64,000 nucleotides of DNA from Clavibacter tessellarius (GCF_001618005.1 NZ_LQXA01000028.1:62001-126000); one strand, 5' to 3'. Counted from the first letter of the stretch, positions 32,089 to 40,653 are shown. Made by a program: numbers and translations. Notes: generated by a model not told the origin, from the letters alone.

Positions 32089-33005
32089 CCACCGCCACCC
32101 GCCCCGCCTTCTCCGCCGGCACGCTGGCCCGCAAGCCGGCCACGACCTCGGCCGCCCGCGCGGGGCGCACGGGGACCCCGCGGTTCGCGCCCTCGCGCAT
32201 CGCGGCGCTGCTGATCCTCCTCGTGCTCGCGGCCGCGTGGCTGCTGCCGTTCCTGTGGGCGGTGCTCACGTCCTTCAAGTCCGAGACGGACGCGGCGGCG
32301 TTCCCCGTGACGCTCTTCCCCGCCGGCGGCTTCACGCTCGACGCCTACGCCTCGGTGCTCAAGGGCGGCACCATCCCCCTGTGGACGTGGAACAGCCTGC
32401 TCACGAGCAGCGTGATCACGGTGGTGGCGGTCGTGTTCTCCGCGCTCGCCGGCTACGCGCTCAGCCGCATCGACTTCCGCGGACGCAAGGTGCTGATGGG
32501 CGCGATCGTGGCGTCGATCATCGTGCCCCCGCAGATCCTGATCGTCCCGCTCTTCTACCAGATGCTGTCGTTCGACCTCATCGACACCCTCTGGGCGGTG
32601 ATCCTGCCCCAGCTCGTGCACCCGGCCATGGTCTTCATCCTGAAGGCGTTCTTCGACCAGATCCCGATCGAGCTGGAGGACGCGGCGCGCGTCGACGGCG
32701 CCGGCCGGGTGCGCGTGTTCCTGCAGATCGTGATGCCGCTGTCGCGCCCCATCCTCTCGGCGGTGGCGATCTTCATCTTCATCGGCGCGTGGAACAACTT
32801 CCTCTGGCCGTTCATCGCGACCAACGACTCGAGCCTCATGACGCTCCCGGTCGGGCTGCAGACGGTGAAGAGCGCCTACGGCATCCAGTACGCGCAGAAC
32901 ATGGCGTCTGCCGTGCTCGCGGCGCTGCCGCTGATCGTGGTGTTCCTCTTCTTCCAGCGCCAGATCATCAAGGGCATCTCGACGACCGGGTTCGGCGGGC
33001 AGTGA
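32085..33005 (+). CDS. Sugar ABC permease, MalG type
   Basis: 306 aa, six membrane helices. It has the MalG-type EAA loop (LEDAARVDGAGRVRVFLQIVMPLSRP) and a C-terminal FFQRQIIKGISTTGFGGQ, close to the family consensus. Coupled to the MalF-type gene by an ATGA overlap. The substrate is probably an oligosaccharide or monosaccharide derivative, not determined. Confidence 0.93.
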   Translation: MTTATRPAFSAGTLARKPATTSAARAGRTGTPRFAPSRIAALLILLVLAAAWLLPFLWAVLTSFKSETDAAAFPVTLFPAGGFTLDAYASVLKGGTIPLWTWNSLLTSSVITVVAVVFSALAGYALSRIDFRGRKVLMGAIVASIIVPPQILIVPLFYQMLSFDLIDTLWAVILPQLVHPAMVFILKAFFDQIPIELEDAARVDGAGRVRVFLQIVMPLSRPILSAVAIFIFIGAWNNFLWPFIATNDSSLMTLPVGLQTVKSAYGIQYAQNMASAVLAALPLIVVFLFFQRQIIKGISTTGFGGQ

Positions 33006-33011
33006 CCCGCA

Positions 33012-33054
33012 CGACGACGGCCCGCCCCGCGCGATGCGGGACGGGCCGTCGTCG
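33012..33054. terminator. Bidirectional hairpin terminator
   Basis: Arms 33012-33024 and 33042-33054 are a perfect 13-bp stem with further internal pairing (CCCGC/GCGGG). It lies 7 nt past the permease stop and 18 nt past the stop of the convergent protease gene. Confidence 0.8.
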
Positions 33055-33071
33055 TCGTGGCGGAGCGACGG

Positions 33072-34613
33072 TCAGCTGACGGGGCCCTCCGTGAGGGTGA
33101 CCTCGGTCGTCTTCTGCGCGCCGGCCGCGGTGGTCCAGCCGAGCTTGATGCGGTCGCCCGGCTTGTGGCCGGAGACCGCGGTGCTGAGCTCGGACGCGGA
33201 GGCGACGGGCTTCCCGTCGACCGAGGTGACGACATCGCCCTGCGCGAGCCCGGCCTTCGCGGCACCGGATCCGTCGACGACGCCGGAGAGCGGCGCGCCC
33301 GCGACGGTGCCCGGCTGGTTCGCGAGCAGCACGCCGAGGAACGCCGGGTAGCCGATCTTCACGGTGCCGGACTCGACGCCGCTCTCGATCTGCTTCGCGA
33401 TGGACATCGCGCGGTCGATGGGGATGGCGAAGCCCGTGATGTCGGCGGATCCGCTCGAGGCGGCCGTGTCGATCCCGACGACCTCGCCGTCGGCGTCCTT
33501 CAGCGGTCCGCCGGAGTCGCCGGAGACGATGGGCGCGTCCGTCTGGATCATGTCGGTGAGCGTCTCGCCGGCCGCCGTGCCCTCGGACTGCGTCGTCACC
33601 GACTGGCCGAGAGCGGTGACCGCGCCGGACGCCGCCGTGAGCGTTCCCGTGCCGCCCGCGTTGCCGACGCCCGTGACGGCCTCGCCGACCTGGACGCCGT
33701 CGGAGTCGATCTTCGCCGGGGTGAGGCCGGATGCGCCCTCGAGCTTCAGCACGGCCACGTCGTTCGTGGCGTCGGTGCCGACGACCTTCCCCACGTACGC
33801 CTTGCCGGTGGACTCGACGGTGACGCGGATGCTCGTGGCGCCGCTGACGACGTGGTTGTTGGTGAGGATGGTGCCGTCGGACGACAGGATGATGCCGGTG
33901 CCCGCGCCCGCCGCGTTCTCGTAGGTGAGGGCGGAGTCGACGGTGACGACGCCGGAGATCTGGTCGGCCGACGCCTCGGGGGAGGTCTCCGAGGCGCCGG
34001 TGCCGGATCCGGATCCGCGCTGATTGCCGGAGCCGCCGTCGGATCCCTGCCCGGTGCCGCCCGTGCCGCGTCCGTGGCCGTGGCCCTGCCCGGGGACGAA
34101 GGAGCCGGGGTCCTGGACGCGGGAGTCGCCGGCCGCCGTGGAGTGGCGCCCGAGGTCGGCCATGAAGCCGACCGCGGTGCCGCTGCCGAAGGCGAGGAGG
34201 AGGGCGAGGGCGGAGGCACCGGCGATGAGCCCGGTGCGGAGGCCGCGGCCCATCCGCTTCGGCGGGACGGGGTGGCCCGCGGCGTCCACCTGCAGGGGGC
34301 GGCCGAACGCGTCGGTCGCGGGCGCGGGCCAGGGCGATCCGGCTGGGGCGCCGTGCCCGACGGACGGCGACGCGGTGGCGTACGCGGCGGTCGGGGCGGC
34401 GGGGCCGGCCGCGGCGGGTCCGGTCGGGGCGGCCCAGGCAGCGGTGCCGGTGCCGGTGCCGGTGCCGGTGGTGGAGGTGGGAGTCGCGTCGGTGGGAGGC
34501 GTGGTGGCGGAGGTGGGAGTCGCGTCGGTGGAGGGCGCGGGGGTGGTCGTGCCGGCGTCGCCGGCCGGGGCCTCGTCCGGACGTCCGGTCGGCTCCTGCG
34601 GTGTCTCGTTCAT
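33072..34613 (-). CDS. HtrA-like membrane-anchored serine protease with PDZ domain
   Basis: 513 aa. A Thr/Pro/Ala-rich cytoplasmic region of about 120 residues precedes one membrane helix (LIAGASALALLLAFGSGTAVGF). A Gly-rich spacer follows, then a trypsin-like domain with the triad His in TNNHVVSG, Asp in TNDVAVLKL and Ser in GDSGGPL, then a C-terminal PDZ domain (FLGVLL ... AAKAGLAQGDVVTSVDGKPV). It is expected to degrade or refold damaged extracytoplasmic proteins. The N-terminal region contains duplicated DATPTS segments coded by a 36-nt-period DNA repeat. ATG 34613 with AAGGA. Confidence 0.92.
   Translation of the reverse strand: MNETPQEPTGRPDEAPAGDAGTTTPAPSTDATPTSATTPPTDATPTSTTGTGTGTGTAAWAAPTGPAAAGPAAPTAAYATASPSVGHGAPAGSPWPAPATDAFGRPLQVDAAGHPVPPKRMGRGLRTGLIAGASALALLLAFGSGTAVGFMADLGRHSTAAGDSRVQDPGSFVPGQGHGHGRGTGGTGQGSDGGSGNQRGSGSGTGASETSPEASADQISGVVTVDSALTYENAAGAGTGIILSSDGTILTNNHVVSGATSIRVTVESTGKAYVGKVVGTDATNDVAVLKLEGASGLTPAKIDSDGVQVGEAVTGVGNAGGTGTLTAASGAVTALGQSVTTQSEGTAAGETLTDMIQTDAPIVSGDSGGPLKDADGEVVGIDTAASSGSADITGFAIPIDRAMSIAKQIESGVESGTVKIGYPAFLGVLLANQPGTVAGAPLSGVVDGSGAAKAGLAQGDVVTSVDGKPVASASELSTAVSGHKPGDRIKLGWTTAAGAQKTTEVTLTEGPVS
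34473..34531. repeat. 23-nt direct repeat in the protease N-terminus
   Basis: Identical 23-nt copies at 34473-34495 and 34509-34531 (36-nt period) encode the repeated TDATPTS segment. Next to them (34443-34470) are four to five GGTGCC units. Confidence 0.8.
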
Positions 34614-34756
34614 GACGGTCCTTCGTGTCTCGGGTGGCCCGGTGGGGGCGATGAGGAGATCACACCGCCCGTCCCTATGAGCAGCCCATGACGAGCACGA
34701 GCGTCGGCCATGGATCGCGGCACCCCCGGCGCCCGGCCCGGCGCCCGCCCCGCGCG

Positions 34757-34762
34757 TAGGCT
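34757..34762 (+). promoter_or_regulatory. Leaderless -10 element (TAGGCT)
   Basis: TAGGCT, 6 nt, ATG 34769. Confidence 0.55.
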
Positions 34763-34768
34763 CGACGC

Positions 34769-35761
34769 ATGGAGCAGAGAAGCCTCGGCAGGACCCATCG
34801 GAACGTCTCGGTCATCGGACTCGGGACCTGGCAGCTCGGCGGGGACTGGGGTGACGTCGCCGAGGACGACGCGCTCGCCGTGCTCGATGCCGCGGCCGAC
34901 GCGGGCATCACCTTCTTCGACACCGCCGACGTCTACGGCGACGGCCGCAGCGAGACGATCATCGGATCCTGGCTCCGTGCGCACCCGGGCTCCGGCGTCA
35001 CGGTCGCCACGAAGATGGGCCGCCGCGACGCGCAGGACCCCGGGAACTTCACCCTCGACCGCTTCCGCGAGTGGACCGACCGCTCGCGCCGCAACCTCGG
35101 GGTCGACACGCTCGACCTCGTGCAGCTGCACTGCCCGCCCACGCCCGTCTTCTCGAGCGACCGCGTCTACGACGCCCTCGACGAGCTCGTCGCCGACGGC
35201 GCCATCGCGTCCTACGGCGTGAGCGTCGAGACGACCGACGAGGCCCTCCTCGCGATCGCGCGGCCGGGCGTCGCGAGCGTGCAGATCATCCTCAACGCGT
35301 TCCGCCTCAAGCCGCTCGACCGGGTGCTGCCCGCTGCGGCGGAGGCCGGGGTCGGCGTCATCGCGCGCGTCCCGCTCGCCTCGGGCCTCCTCAGCGGCCG
35401 CTACTCGGCGGACACGACCTTCGCCGAGACCGACCACCGGAACTTCAACCGGAAGGGCGAGGCGTTCGACGTCGGCGAGACCTTCTCCGGCGTCGACTAC
35501 GAGCAGGGCGTCACCGCGGCGCGCGAGTTCGCCGCGGCCGCGCACGAGGCCGCGCCCGACCTCACGCCCGCGCAGGTCGCGCTCGCCTGGATCGTGCAGC
35601 GCGAGGGCGTCTCCACGGTGATCCCCGGCGCGCGCAACGCGGAGCAGGCACGCGCCAACGCGCAGGCCGGCGACGCCCCCGCGCTCGGCGAGGTCTTCGA
35701 GCGGCAGGTGGCCGACATCTACGACCGGTGCTTCCGCGAGGCCATGCACCCGCGCTGGTAG
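34769..35761 (+). CDS. Aldo/keto reductase, YghZ/oxidoreductase type
   Basis: 330 aa, NADPH-dependent (beta/alpha)8 barrel. Features are VIGLGTWQLGG, the catalytic Asp/Tyr in FFDTADVYGDGRSE, Lys in TVATKMGR, LDLVQLHCPP, and the C-terminal nucleotide site STVIPGARNAEQARANA. The substrate is not predictable. It has a leaderless start and is followed by a perfect 17-bp hairpin. Confidence 0.9.
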   Translation: MEQRSLGRTHRNVSVIGLGTWQLGGDWGDVAEDDALAVLDAAADAGITFFDTADVYGDGRSETIIGSWLRAHPGSGVTVATKMGRRDAQDPGNFTLDRFREWTDRSRRNLGVDTLDLVQLHCPPTPVFSSDRVYDALDELVADGAIASYGVSVETTDEALLAIARPGVASVQIILNAFRLKPLDRVLPAAAEAGVGVIARVPLASGLLSGRYSADTTFAETDHRNFNRKGEAFDVGETFSGVDYEQGVTAAREFAAAAHEAAPDLTPAQVALAWIVQREGVSTVIPGARNAEQARANAQAGDAPALGEVFERQVADIYDRCFREAMHPRW

Positions 35762-35774
35762 CCGCCCGCACGTG

Positions 35775-35813
35775 CGACGGCCCCGACCCGCTCTGCGCGG
35801 GTCGGGGCCGTCG
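35775..35813. terminator. Perfect 17-bp hairpin terminator
   Basis: Arms 35775-35791 and 35797-35813 pair perfectly around a 5-nt loop, between the convergent reductase and lipoprotein genes. Confidence 0.85.
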
Positions 35814-35827
35814 ATCGTGGGAGACCG

Positions 35828-36301
35828 CTACTGCAGCTTGTCGCAGGCGGACGACATCTGCGTCTTCAGGTCGGCGCTGAGGGGCTGGCCGACCCCGGGG
35901 GCGATCTGGTCGGCGAGGGCCGTGATCTGCTGGCCGGCCGCCGCGGCGCCGTTCTCGGGCGAGGCGGAGATCTCGGTGCCGAGGTCGCGGAACGCCTGGA
36001 CGTCCGACTCCTCGAGCGTCGACTTGTCCTTGAGGCCGCAGGCGATCTCGCGGGTCTTCGCGGCGATGGCCTCTTTGGATCCGGTCGCGGCGGCGTCGCC
36101 GGAGCCGGCGCTCGCGCTCGCGTCGGGCGTGGGGGCGGCGGCCTCGGCGGGGGCGCTCGCGGAGGCGGAGGGCGCGGGGGTGACGGCGTCGTCGGCGGCG
36201 GGCGAGCTGCAGCCGGCGAGCGTCAGGCCGAGGACGAGCCCGAGCCCGGCGATCCCGGCCCGCAGGCGTCGCGTGGTCAGAGGGGTCTGCTGAGAGGTCA
36301 T
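35828..36301 (-). CDS. Small secreted lipoprotein, function unknown
   Basis: 157 aa. A signal peptide with lipobox LAGC (RRLRAGIAGLGLVLGLTLAGC) is followed by an Ala/Ser/Pro-rich spacer and a helical domain of about 90 residues with two Cys (IACGLKDKS ... MSSACDKLQ) that could form a disulfide. No family is recognised. Leaderless start. Confidence 0.8.
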   Translation of the reverse strand: MTSQQTPLTTRRLRAGIAGLGLVLGLTLAGCSSPAADDAVTPAPSASASAPAEAAAPTPDASASAGSGDAAATGSKEAIAAKTREIACGLKDKSTLEESDVQAFRDLGTEISASPENGAAAAGQQITALADQIAPGVGQPLSADLKTQMSSACDKLQ

Positions 36302-36307
36302 GCCCTC

Positions 36308-36313
36308 ACACTA
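36308..36313 (-). promoter_or_regulatory. Leaderless -10 element (TAGTGT)
   Basis: TAGTGT on the minus strand, 6 nt, ATG 36301. Confidence 0.55.
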
Positions 36314-36390
36314 TCCAGCCGGGCGGCTCCGTTTTCCGCGGGGGCGGGAACTCTGGGGCGCGGAGCGGACCCGCGCTGGCAGCCCGCGTG

Positions 36391-37602
36391 TCAGGTGACG
36401 ATGGCGACGGGCTCCGTGTCCGGGATCGGCCCGGCGTCGCGTCCGCGGAGGTCCGGACTGTGGCGGTGGAACACGGCGGCGATCGCGGTGCCCGCGGCGA
36501 GCAGCGCGGCCGCCACGACGAAGGCGCCCTGTGCGCCCTGTGCGTCGATGACGAAGCCGGCGGCCGCGGACCCGAGGGCCGCGCCGATGAGCTGGCCGGT
36601 GCCGACCCAGCCGTACGCCTCGGCGGTGTCGCTGAACCGCACCGACGAGGACACGACCGCGAAGAGCACCGCGAGGGCGGGCGCGATGCCCACGCCCGCC
36701 AGGAAGAGGAACACGGAGAGCCAGGCGAACTGCATCCAGACGGCGGCGAGGGCCGTGCCGACCAGGATGATCGTGAGGCGTCGGGCCATGGCCCACGGGC
36801 TGATGGGGACGTGCCCGAGGGAGAGGCCGCCGATGAGCGAGCCGACCGCGAAGATCGCGAGCACGAAGCCGGCCTCCGGGCCGCCGTGCCCGTAGACCGC
36901 GACGACGCCCGCCTCGATGGCGGAGCACGCGGCGATGAGGAGGAAGCCGACCACGGTGCTGAGGAGCACGGGCGGGCGCCCGAGCACGACGCCGAAGCGG
37001 CGCTTGCTGCGCGGGATGCGCACCCGGCCGAGCTCGGGGGAGGAGATGAACCACGCGCCGCCGCCGACCAGGAACGCCGCCGCGACGAGGATCCCGGCGC
37101 TCGTGTCGACCTGGATCGCGAGGAAGGTCGCGATGACGGGCCCGAGGACCCAGATGATCTCCTGCGCCGAGGCGTCGAGCGAGAACAGGGGCGTGAGCTG
37201 CTTGGAGTTGACCATCTTCGGGTAGATGGTGCGGACGGCCGGCTGCACGGGCGGGTTGGCGAGGCCGGCGACGAGGCCGAGCACCATGAAGACCGGGACC
37301 GACGTGCCCGCGTCGCCGAGCGCCACGGCGACGACGGCGACGGTGCAGACGATGGACGTGAGGACGAGGACGGGCCGCATGCCCCAGACGCCCATCCACC
37401 GGCTGGTGAGGGGCCCGGCCACGGCCTGGCCGATGCTCGTCGCGGCCAGCACGAGGCCGGCTGCGCCGTACGAGTCGTGGATCCGCTCGACGTGCATGAG
37501 GAACGCGAGCGAGAGCATGCCGCCGGGGAAGCGCGCCACGAGCTGGGCGGCGATGATCCGGCCCACGCCGCGGGTCTTGAGGAGGCTTCCGTACGTGCTC
37601 AC
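36391..37602 (-). CDS. MFS transporter
   Basis: 403 aa with about 12 membrane helices and a central cytoplasmic loop (GRVRIPRSKRRFG). It resembles actinobacterial MFS exporters with no recognisable substrate motif. The GTG at 37602 lies 9 nt behind TAGGAT (37612-37617), so the leader would be 0-3 nt. It diverges from nrdA, and the DnaA boxes lie between the two. Confidence 0.85.
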   Translation of the reverse strand: MSTYGSLLKTRGVGRIIAAQLVARFPGGMLSLAFLMHVERIHDSYGAAGLVLAATSIGQAVAGPLTSRWMGVWGMRPVLVLTSIVCTVAVVAVALGDAGTSVPVFMVLGLVAGLANPPVQPAVRTIYPKMVNSKQLTPLFSLDASAQEIIWVLGPVIATFLAIQVDTSAGILVAAAFLVGGGAWFISSPELGRVRIPRSKRRFGVVLGRPPVLLSTVVGFLLIAACSAIEAGVVAVYGHGGPEAGFVLAIFAVGSLIGGLSLGHVPISPWAMARRLTIILVGTALAAVWMQFAWLSVFLFLAGVGIAPALAVLFAVVSSSVRFSDTAEAYGWVGTGQLIGAALGSAAAGFVIDAQGAQGAFVVAAALLAAGTAIAAVFHRHSPDLRGRDAGPIPDTEPVAIVT

Positions 37603-37686
37603 GAGGGTCAGATCCTACCGTCCGTGAGGCATCCGCCCGCAGCCCCGGGCGCCACCGGACAGGGATGTCGGGGGACCTCCGTAGCC

Positions 37687-37734
37687 TGTGGAACCTGTGG
37701 ACAAGTCCGCGGAGTTGTCCACACCTGTGGACGA
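37687..37734. promoter_or_regulatory. DnaA-box cluster upstream of nrdA
   Basis: Two perfect actinobacterial DnaA boxes face each other: TGTGGACAA at 37696-37704 and TTGTCCACA at 37715-37723. A third, TGTGGACGA at 37726-37734, has one mismatch, and a weaker TGTGGAACC is at 37687-37695. Confidence 0.65.
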
Positions 37735-37739
37735 CACGC

Positions 37740-37787
37740 CCACTACATATGGGGTTGGGCTCGGCCGGGGGCCCGCATATATAGTGA
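37740..37787 (+). promoter_or_regulatory. Tandem NrdR boxes and nrdA promoter
   Basis: Box 1 (37740-37755, CCACTACATATGGGGT) and box 2 (37772-37787, CCCGCATATATAGTGA) match the NrdR consensus ACACTATATATAGTGT. They are 32 bp apart, three helical turns. Box 2 contains the -10-like TATAGT (37780-37785), so NrdR-(d)ATP binding would block RNA polymerase. Confidence 0.8.
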
Positions 37788-37980
37788 TGGGACCGCGGGA
37801 CACCCCGCCGCCTTTGCTCCCCGGAGCCGGGCGGATGAGGGCCCGCCGAGCATTTCCCCTGGTGAGGACCAGGGCTGGTGAGGCACATGGCGCGGCGGGC
37901 ACGACCCGCACCGCGTCGCCGCCGACAGCAGGACGGTCCGCAGCCGATCAGGGCGGACGACGAAGACGACGAGGAGCAGA

Positions 37981-40485
37981 GTGTCCATCACCGTAGTGAA
38001 GCGCGACGGCACGCGGGAGCCGTACGACGCGAACCGCATCAACCTGGCCATCGAGGACGCCACGCAGGGCCTCGATGAGAACATCGGCTGGGTCACGCAG
38101 ATCGCGTCCGAGCTGGAGATCACCCTCTTCGACGGGATCACCACGCAGCAGCTGGATGAGGCGGTCATCCAGGTCGCGCTCCAGAACGTGAAGGACGACC
38201 CGGCGTTCGACACCGTCGCGGCGCGCCTCCTCCTCAAGACCATCTACAAGCGCGTCCTCGGCGACTACTCGTCGCCCGAGGAGCTCAAGCGCCTCCACGC
38301 GGAGCACTTCGCCCGCAACATCCAGCGCGGCGTCGACGAGATGCTCCTCGACTCCCGCCTCGTGCAGCTGTTCGACCTGGAGCGCCTCGCCCAGGCCCTG
38401 GAGCCCGCGCACGACGAGCTGCTCAAGTACATCGGCGTCGTCACGCTGAACAACCGCTACGGCATCAAGGGCCGCAACGGCGACGCCCTCGAGGTGCCCC
38501 AGTACTTCTGGATGCGCATCGCGATGGGCCTCACGCTCAACGAGCAGGACCCGACCGCGACCGCCATCGCCTTCTACGAGAAGATGTCGAAGCTCGAGTA
38601 CCTCGCGGCCGGCTCCACCCTCGTCAACGCGGGCACCATCTACCCGCAGCTCGCGAACTGCTTCGTCATGGAGATGCAGGACGACATCGAGCACATCGCG
38701 AAGACCACGCGCGACGTCATGTGGCTCACCAAGGGCACGGGCGGCATCGGCCTCTCCGTCTCCAAGCTGCGCGCGCAGGGCTCGCCCATCCGCTCGAACA
38801 ACACCACCTCCACGGGCCCCATCCCGTTCATGCACACCATCGACTCGGTGCTCCGCGCCGTCAGCCGCGGCGGCAAGAAGTTCGGCGCCCTCTGCTTCTA
38901 CATGGAGAACTGGCACCTCGACTTCCCCGAGTTCCTCGACCTGCGCCAGAACTCGGGCGACCCGTACCGCCGCACCCGCACCGCCAACACGGCCGTGTGG
39001 ATCAGCGACGAGTTCATGAAGCGCGTCCAGAACGACGACGACTGGTACCTCTTCGACCCGCTGGAGGTCTCCGACCTCAACGAGCTGTACGGCAAGGCGT
39101 TCTCGGAGCGCTACGCGTTCTACGTCGGCGAGGCCGAGGCCGGGCGCATCCGGATGTTCAAGCGCATCAAGGCGCGCGAGCAGTTCAAGTCGATCCTCAT
39201 CTCGCTCCAGACCACCAGCCACCCGTGGCTGACCTGGAAGGACACGATCAACAACCGCGCCCTGAACAACAACACGGGCACGATCCACCTCTCGAACCTC
39301 TGCACCGAGATCACGCTGCCGCAGGACGAGGACAACGTCTCCGTCTGCAACCTGGCGTCCATCAACCTGTCGCAGCACTTCGCCGACGGCAAGATCGACT
39401 TCGCGAAGATCGAGCAGAGCGCGCGCCTCGCGGTGCGCCAGCTCGACAACCTCATCGACATCACGCGCTCCAGCGTGAAGGAGGCGGACTTCTCCAACCA
39501 GCAGAACCGCGCGGTGGGCCTCGGCGTCATGGGCTTCACCGACGTCGTGGAGAAGCTCGGCTTCTCGTACGAGTCGGAGGAGTCGTACGACCTCATCGAC
39601 GAGATCATGGAGCACGTCTCCTACGCGGCCATCGACGAGTCGGCCGATCTCGCCAAGGAGCGCGGCGCGTACCCGAACTTCGAGGGCTCGCGTTGGTCGG
39701 AGGGCCTCGTGCCGCTCGACTCCATCGCGCTCATGGAGGCCGACCGCGGCGTGCCCGTCAAGGTCAACCGCACCACGCGCCTCGACTGGGACGCGCTCCG
39801 CGCCAAGGTCAAGGGCGGCATGCGCAACGCGACGCTCATGGCGATCGCGCCCACCGCGTCCATCGGCCTCGTCGCCGGCACCACGCCCGGCCTCGACCCG
39901 CAGTTCTCGCAGATCTTCAGCCGCTCCACCTCCTCGGGCAAGTTCCTCGAGGTCAACCGGAACCTGGTGAAGGACCTGCAGGAGCTCGGCCTCTGGGAGA
40001 CCGTGCGCGAGAGCATCCTGCGCAGCCAGGGCGACATCCAGAACATCGCCGCCATCCCGGACTCGGTCAAGGCCACGTACCGCACGAGCTTCCAGCTCTC
40101 GCCGTACGCGTTCCTCGAGGTCGCGGCGCGCGCGCAGAAGTGGATCGACCAGGCCATCAGCCGCAACATGTACCTGGAGACGCGCGACCTCGGCGACATG
40201 ATGGACATCTACTTCGCCGGCTGGGAGCGCGGGGTCAAGACCACGTACTACCTGCACATGAAGCCGCGTCACACGGCCGAGCAGTCGACCGTGAAGGTCG
40301 ACAAGTCGCAGGACGCCGACGGCACCAAGCGCAAGGGCTTCGGCGGATTCGGCGGCGGCGCTCCCGCGGCCGTGCCCGCGTCTGCCGCTCCCGCATCCAC
40401 CGCGACCGCGGACGCCCCGGCGCCGCAGTCCGCTCCGGCGCCCCGCAAGGGCTTCGGCTTCGGCGGAGTGGGAGGTGCACGCTGA
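37981..40485 (+). CDS. nrdA: Ribonucleoside-diphosphate reductase alpha subunit, lacking the C-terminal Cys pair
   Basis: 834 aa. It reduces ribonucleotides to deoxyribonucleotides. An ATP-cone (about 1-95, SITVVKRDGTREPYDANRINLAIEDA) is the allosteric activity site. The active-site Cys residues are in LANCFVMEM, in SNLCTEI (with the catalytic Asn and Glu) and in NVSVCNLASINLS; the radical-transfer Tyr pair is near the end of the barrel (TTYYLHM). The C-terminus after residue 780 is a Pro/Ala/Ser linker with two KGFG motifs. It stops at GGVGGAR without the swinging CxxC or CxxxxC that normally takes electrons from thioredoxin or glutaredoxin. The missing motif is encoded by the next, overlapping mini-ORF. 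Expression is controlled by the NrdR and DnaA sites upstream. Confidence 0.93.
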   Translation: MSITVVKRDGTREPYDANRINLAIEDATQGLDENIGWVTQIASELEITLFDGITTQQLDEAVIQVALQNVKDDPAFDTVAARLLLKTIYKRVLGDYSSPEELKRLHAEHFARNIQRGVDEMLLDSRLVQLFDLERLAQALEPAHDELLKYIGVVTLNNRYGIKGRNGDALEVPQYFWMRIAMGLTLNEQDPTATAIAFYEKMSKLEYLAAGSTLVNAGTIYPQLANCFVMEMQDDIEHIAKTTRDVMWLTKGTGGIGLSVSKLRAQGSPIRSNNTTSTGPIPFMHTIDSVLRAVSRGGKKFGALCFYMENWHLDFPEFLDLRQNSGDPYRRTRTANTAVWISDEFMKRVQNDDDWYLFDPLEVSDLNELYGKAFSERYAFYVGEAEAGRIRMFKRIKAREQFKSILISLQTTSHPWLTWKDTINNRALNNNTGTIHLSNLCTEITLPQDEDNVSVCNLASINLSQHFADGKIDFAKIEQSARLAVRQLDNLIDITRSSVKEADFSNQQNRAVGLGVMGFTDVVEKLGFSYESEESYDLIDEIMEHVSYAAIDESADLAKERGAYPNFEGSRWSEGLVPLDSIALMEADRGVPVKVNRTTRLDWDALRAKVKGGMRNATLMAIAPTASIGLVAGTTPGLDPQFSQIFSRSTSSGKFLEVNRNLVKDLQELGLWETVRESILRSQGDIQNIAAIPDSVKATYRTSFQLSPYAFLEVAARAQKWIDQAISRNMYLETRDLGDMMDIYFAGWERGVKTTYYLHMKPRHTAEQSTVKVDKSQDADGTKRKGFGGFGGGAPAAVPASAAPASTATADAPAPQSAPAPRKGFGFGGVGGAR

Positions 40486-40562
40486 TGAACGACGACACGT
40501 TCGGCGACTACGTCGTCCCCATGGACCCCATGGACGAGCTCCAGTGCGACTCCTGCCAGTAG
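40485..40562 (+). CDS. 25-aa peptide with the RNR-type C-terminal CxxC tail
   Basis: The ATG at 40485 overlaps the nrdA stop by one base (TGATG). It encodes MNDDTFGDYVVPMDP followed by MDELQCDSCQ and a TAG stop. A strong Shine-Dalgarno sequence GGAGGTG lies at 40470-40476, at ideal distance. The ending with two cysteines looks like the redox tail of an RNR alpha subunit. Either the tail works in trans as a separate peptide, or it is joined to NrdA by frameshifting, or the split is a recent frameshift mutation or sequence error. The reading frame relative to nrdA is -1, and there is no obvious slippery heptamer. Confidence 0.65.
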   Translation: MNDDTFGDYVVPMDPMDELQCDSCQ

Positions 40563-40576
40563 GCAGGACCGCCGCA

Positions 40577-40608
40577 GCGGGTCGCGCAGCCCGCGCGGCG
40601 CGACCCGC
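40577..40608 (+). other. Stable hairpin between nrdA and nrdB
   Basis: Arms 40577-40587 and 40598-40608 form a perfect 11-bp GC stem with a 10-nt loop, 14 nt after the mini-ORF. It could be a processing or attenuation element that sets the alpha/beta ratio. No U-tract. Confidence 0.55.
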
Positions 40609-40653
40609 CCCCATACGAACGACGAGCTAGAAGCAACAGGGAAGAAGAAGCAG

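Larger units (their letters stand above)
37603..37980. other. 378-bp regulatory region between the MFS gene and nrdA
   Basis: No gene is supported. It contains the MFS promoter (TAGGAT 37612-37617, minus strand), a cluster of DnaA-box-like sites, two NrdR boxes and the nrdA promoter. About 190 nt of untranslated leader then follows to nrdA. I see no clear riboswitch fold in that leader. Confidence 0.6.

Noticed and set aside
35071-35880. Frame-shifted ORF inside the aldo/keto reductase
   Set aside because: The 34769 frame has all reductase motifs; this one is Arg-rich noise and crosses the terminator hairpin.
40441-40490. Programmed -1 frameshift joining nrdA to the CxxC tail
   Set aside because: No slippery heptamer is present near the stop, and the GGAGGTG plus ATG geometry fits independent initiation better. 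Kept only as an alternative under the split-tail finding.
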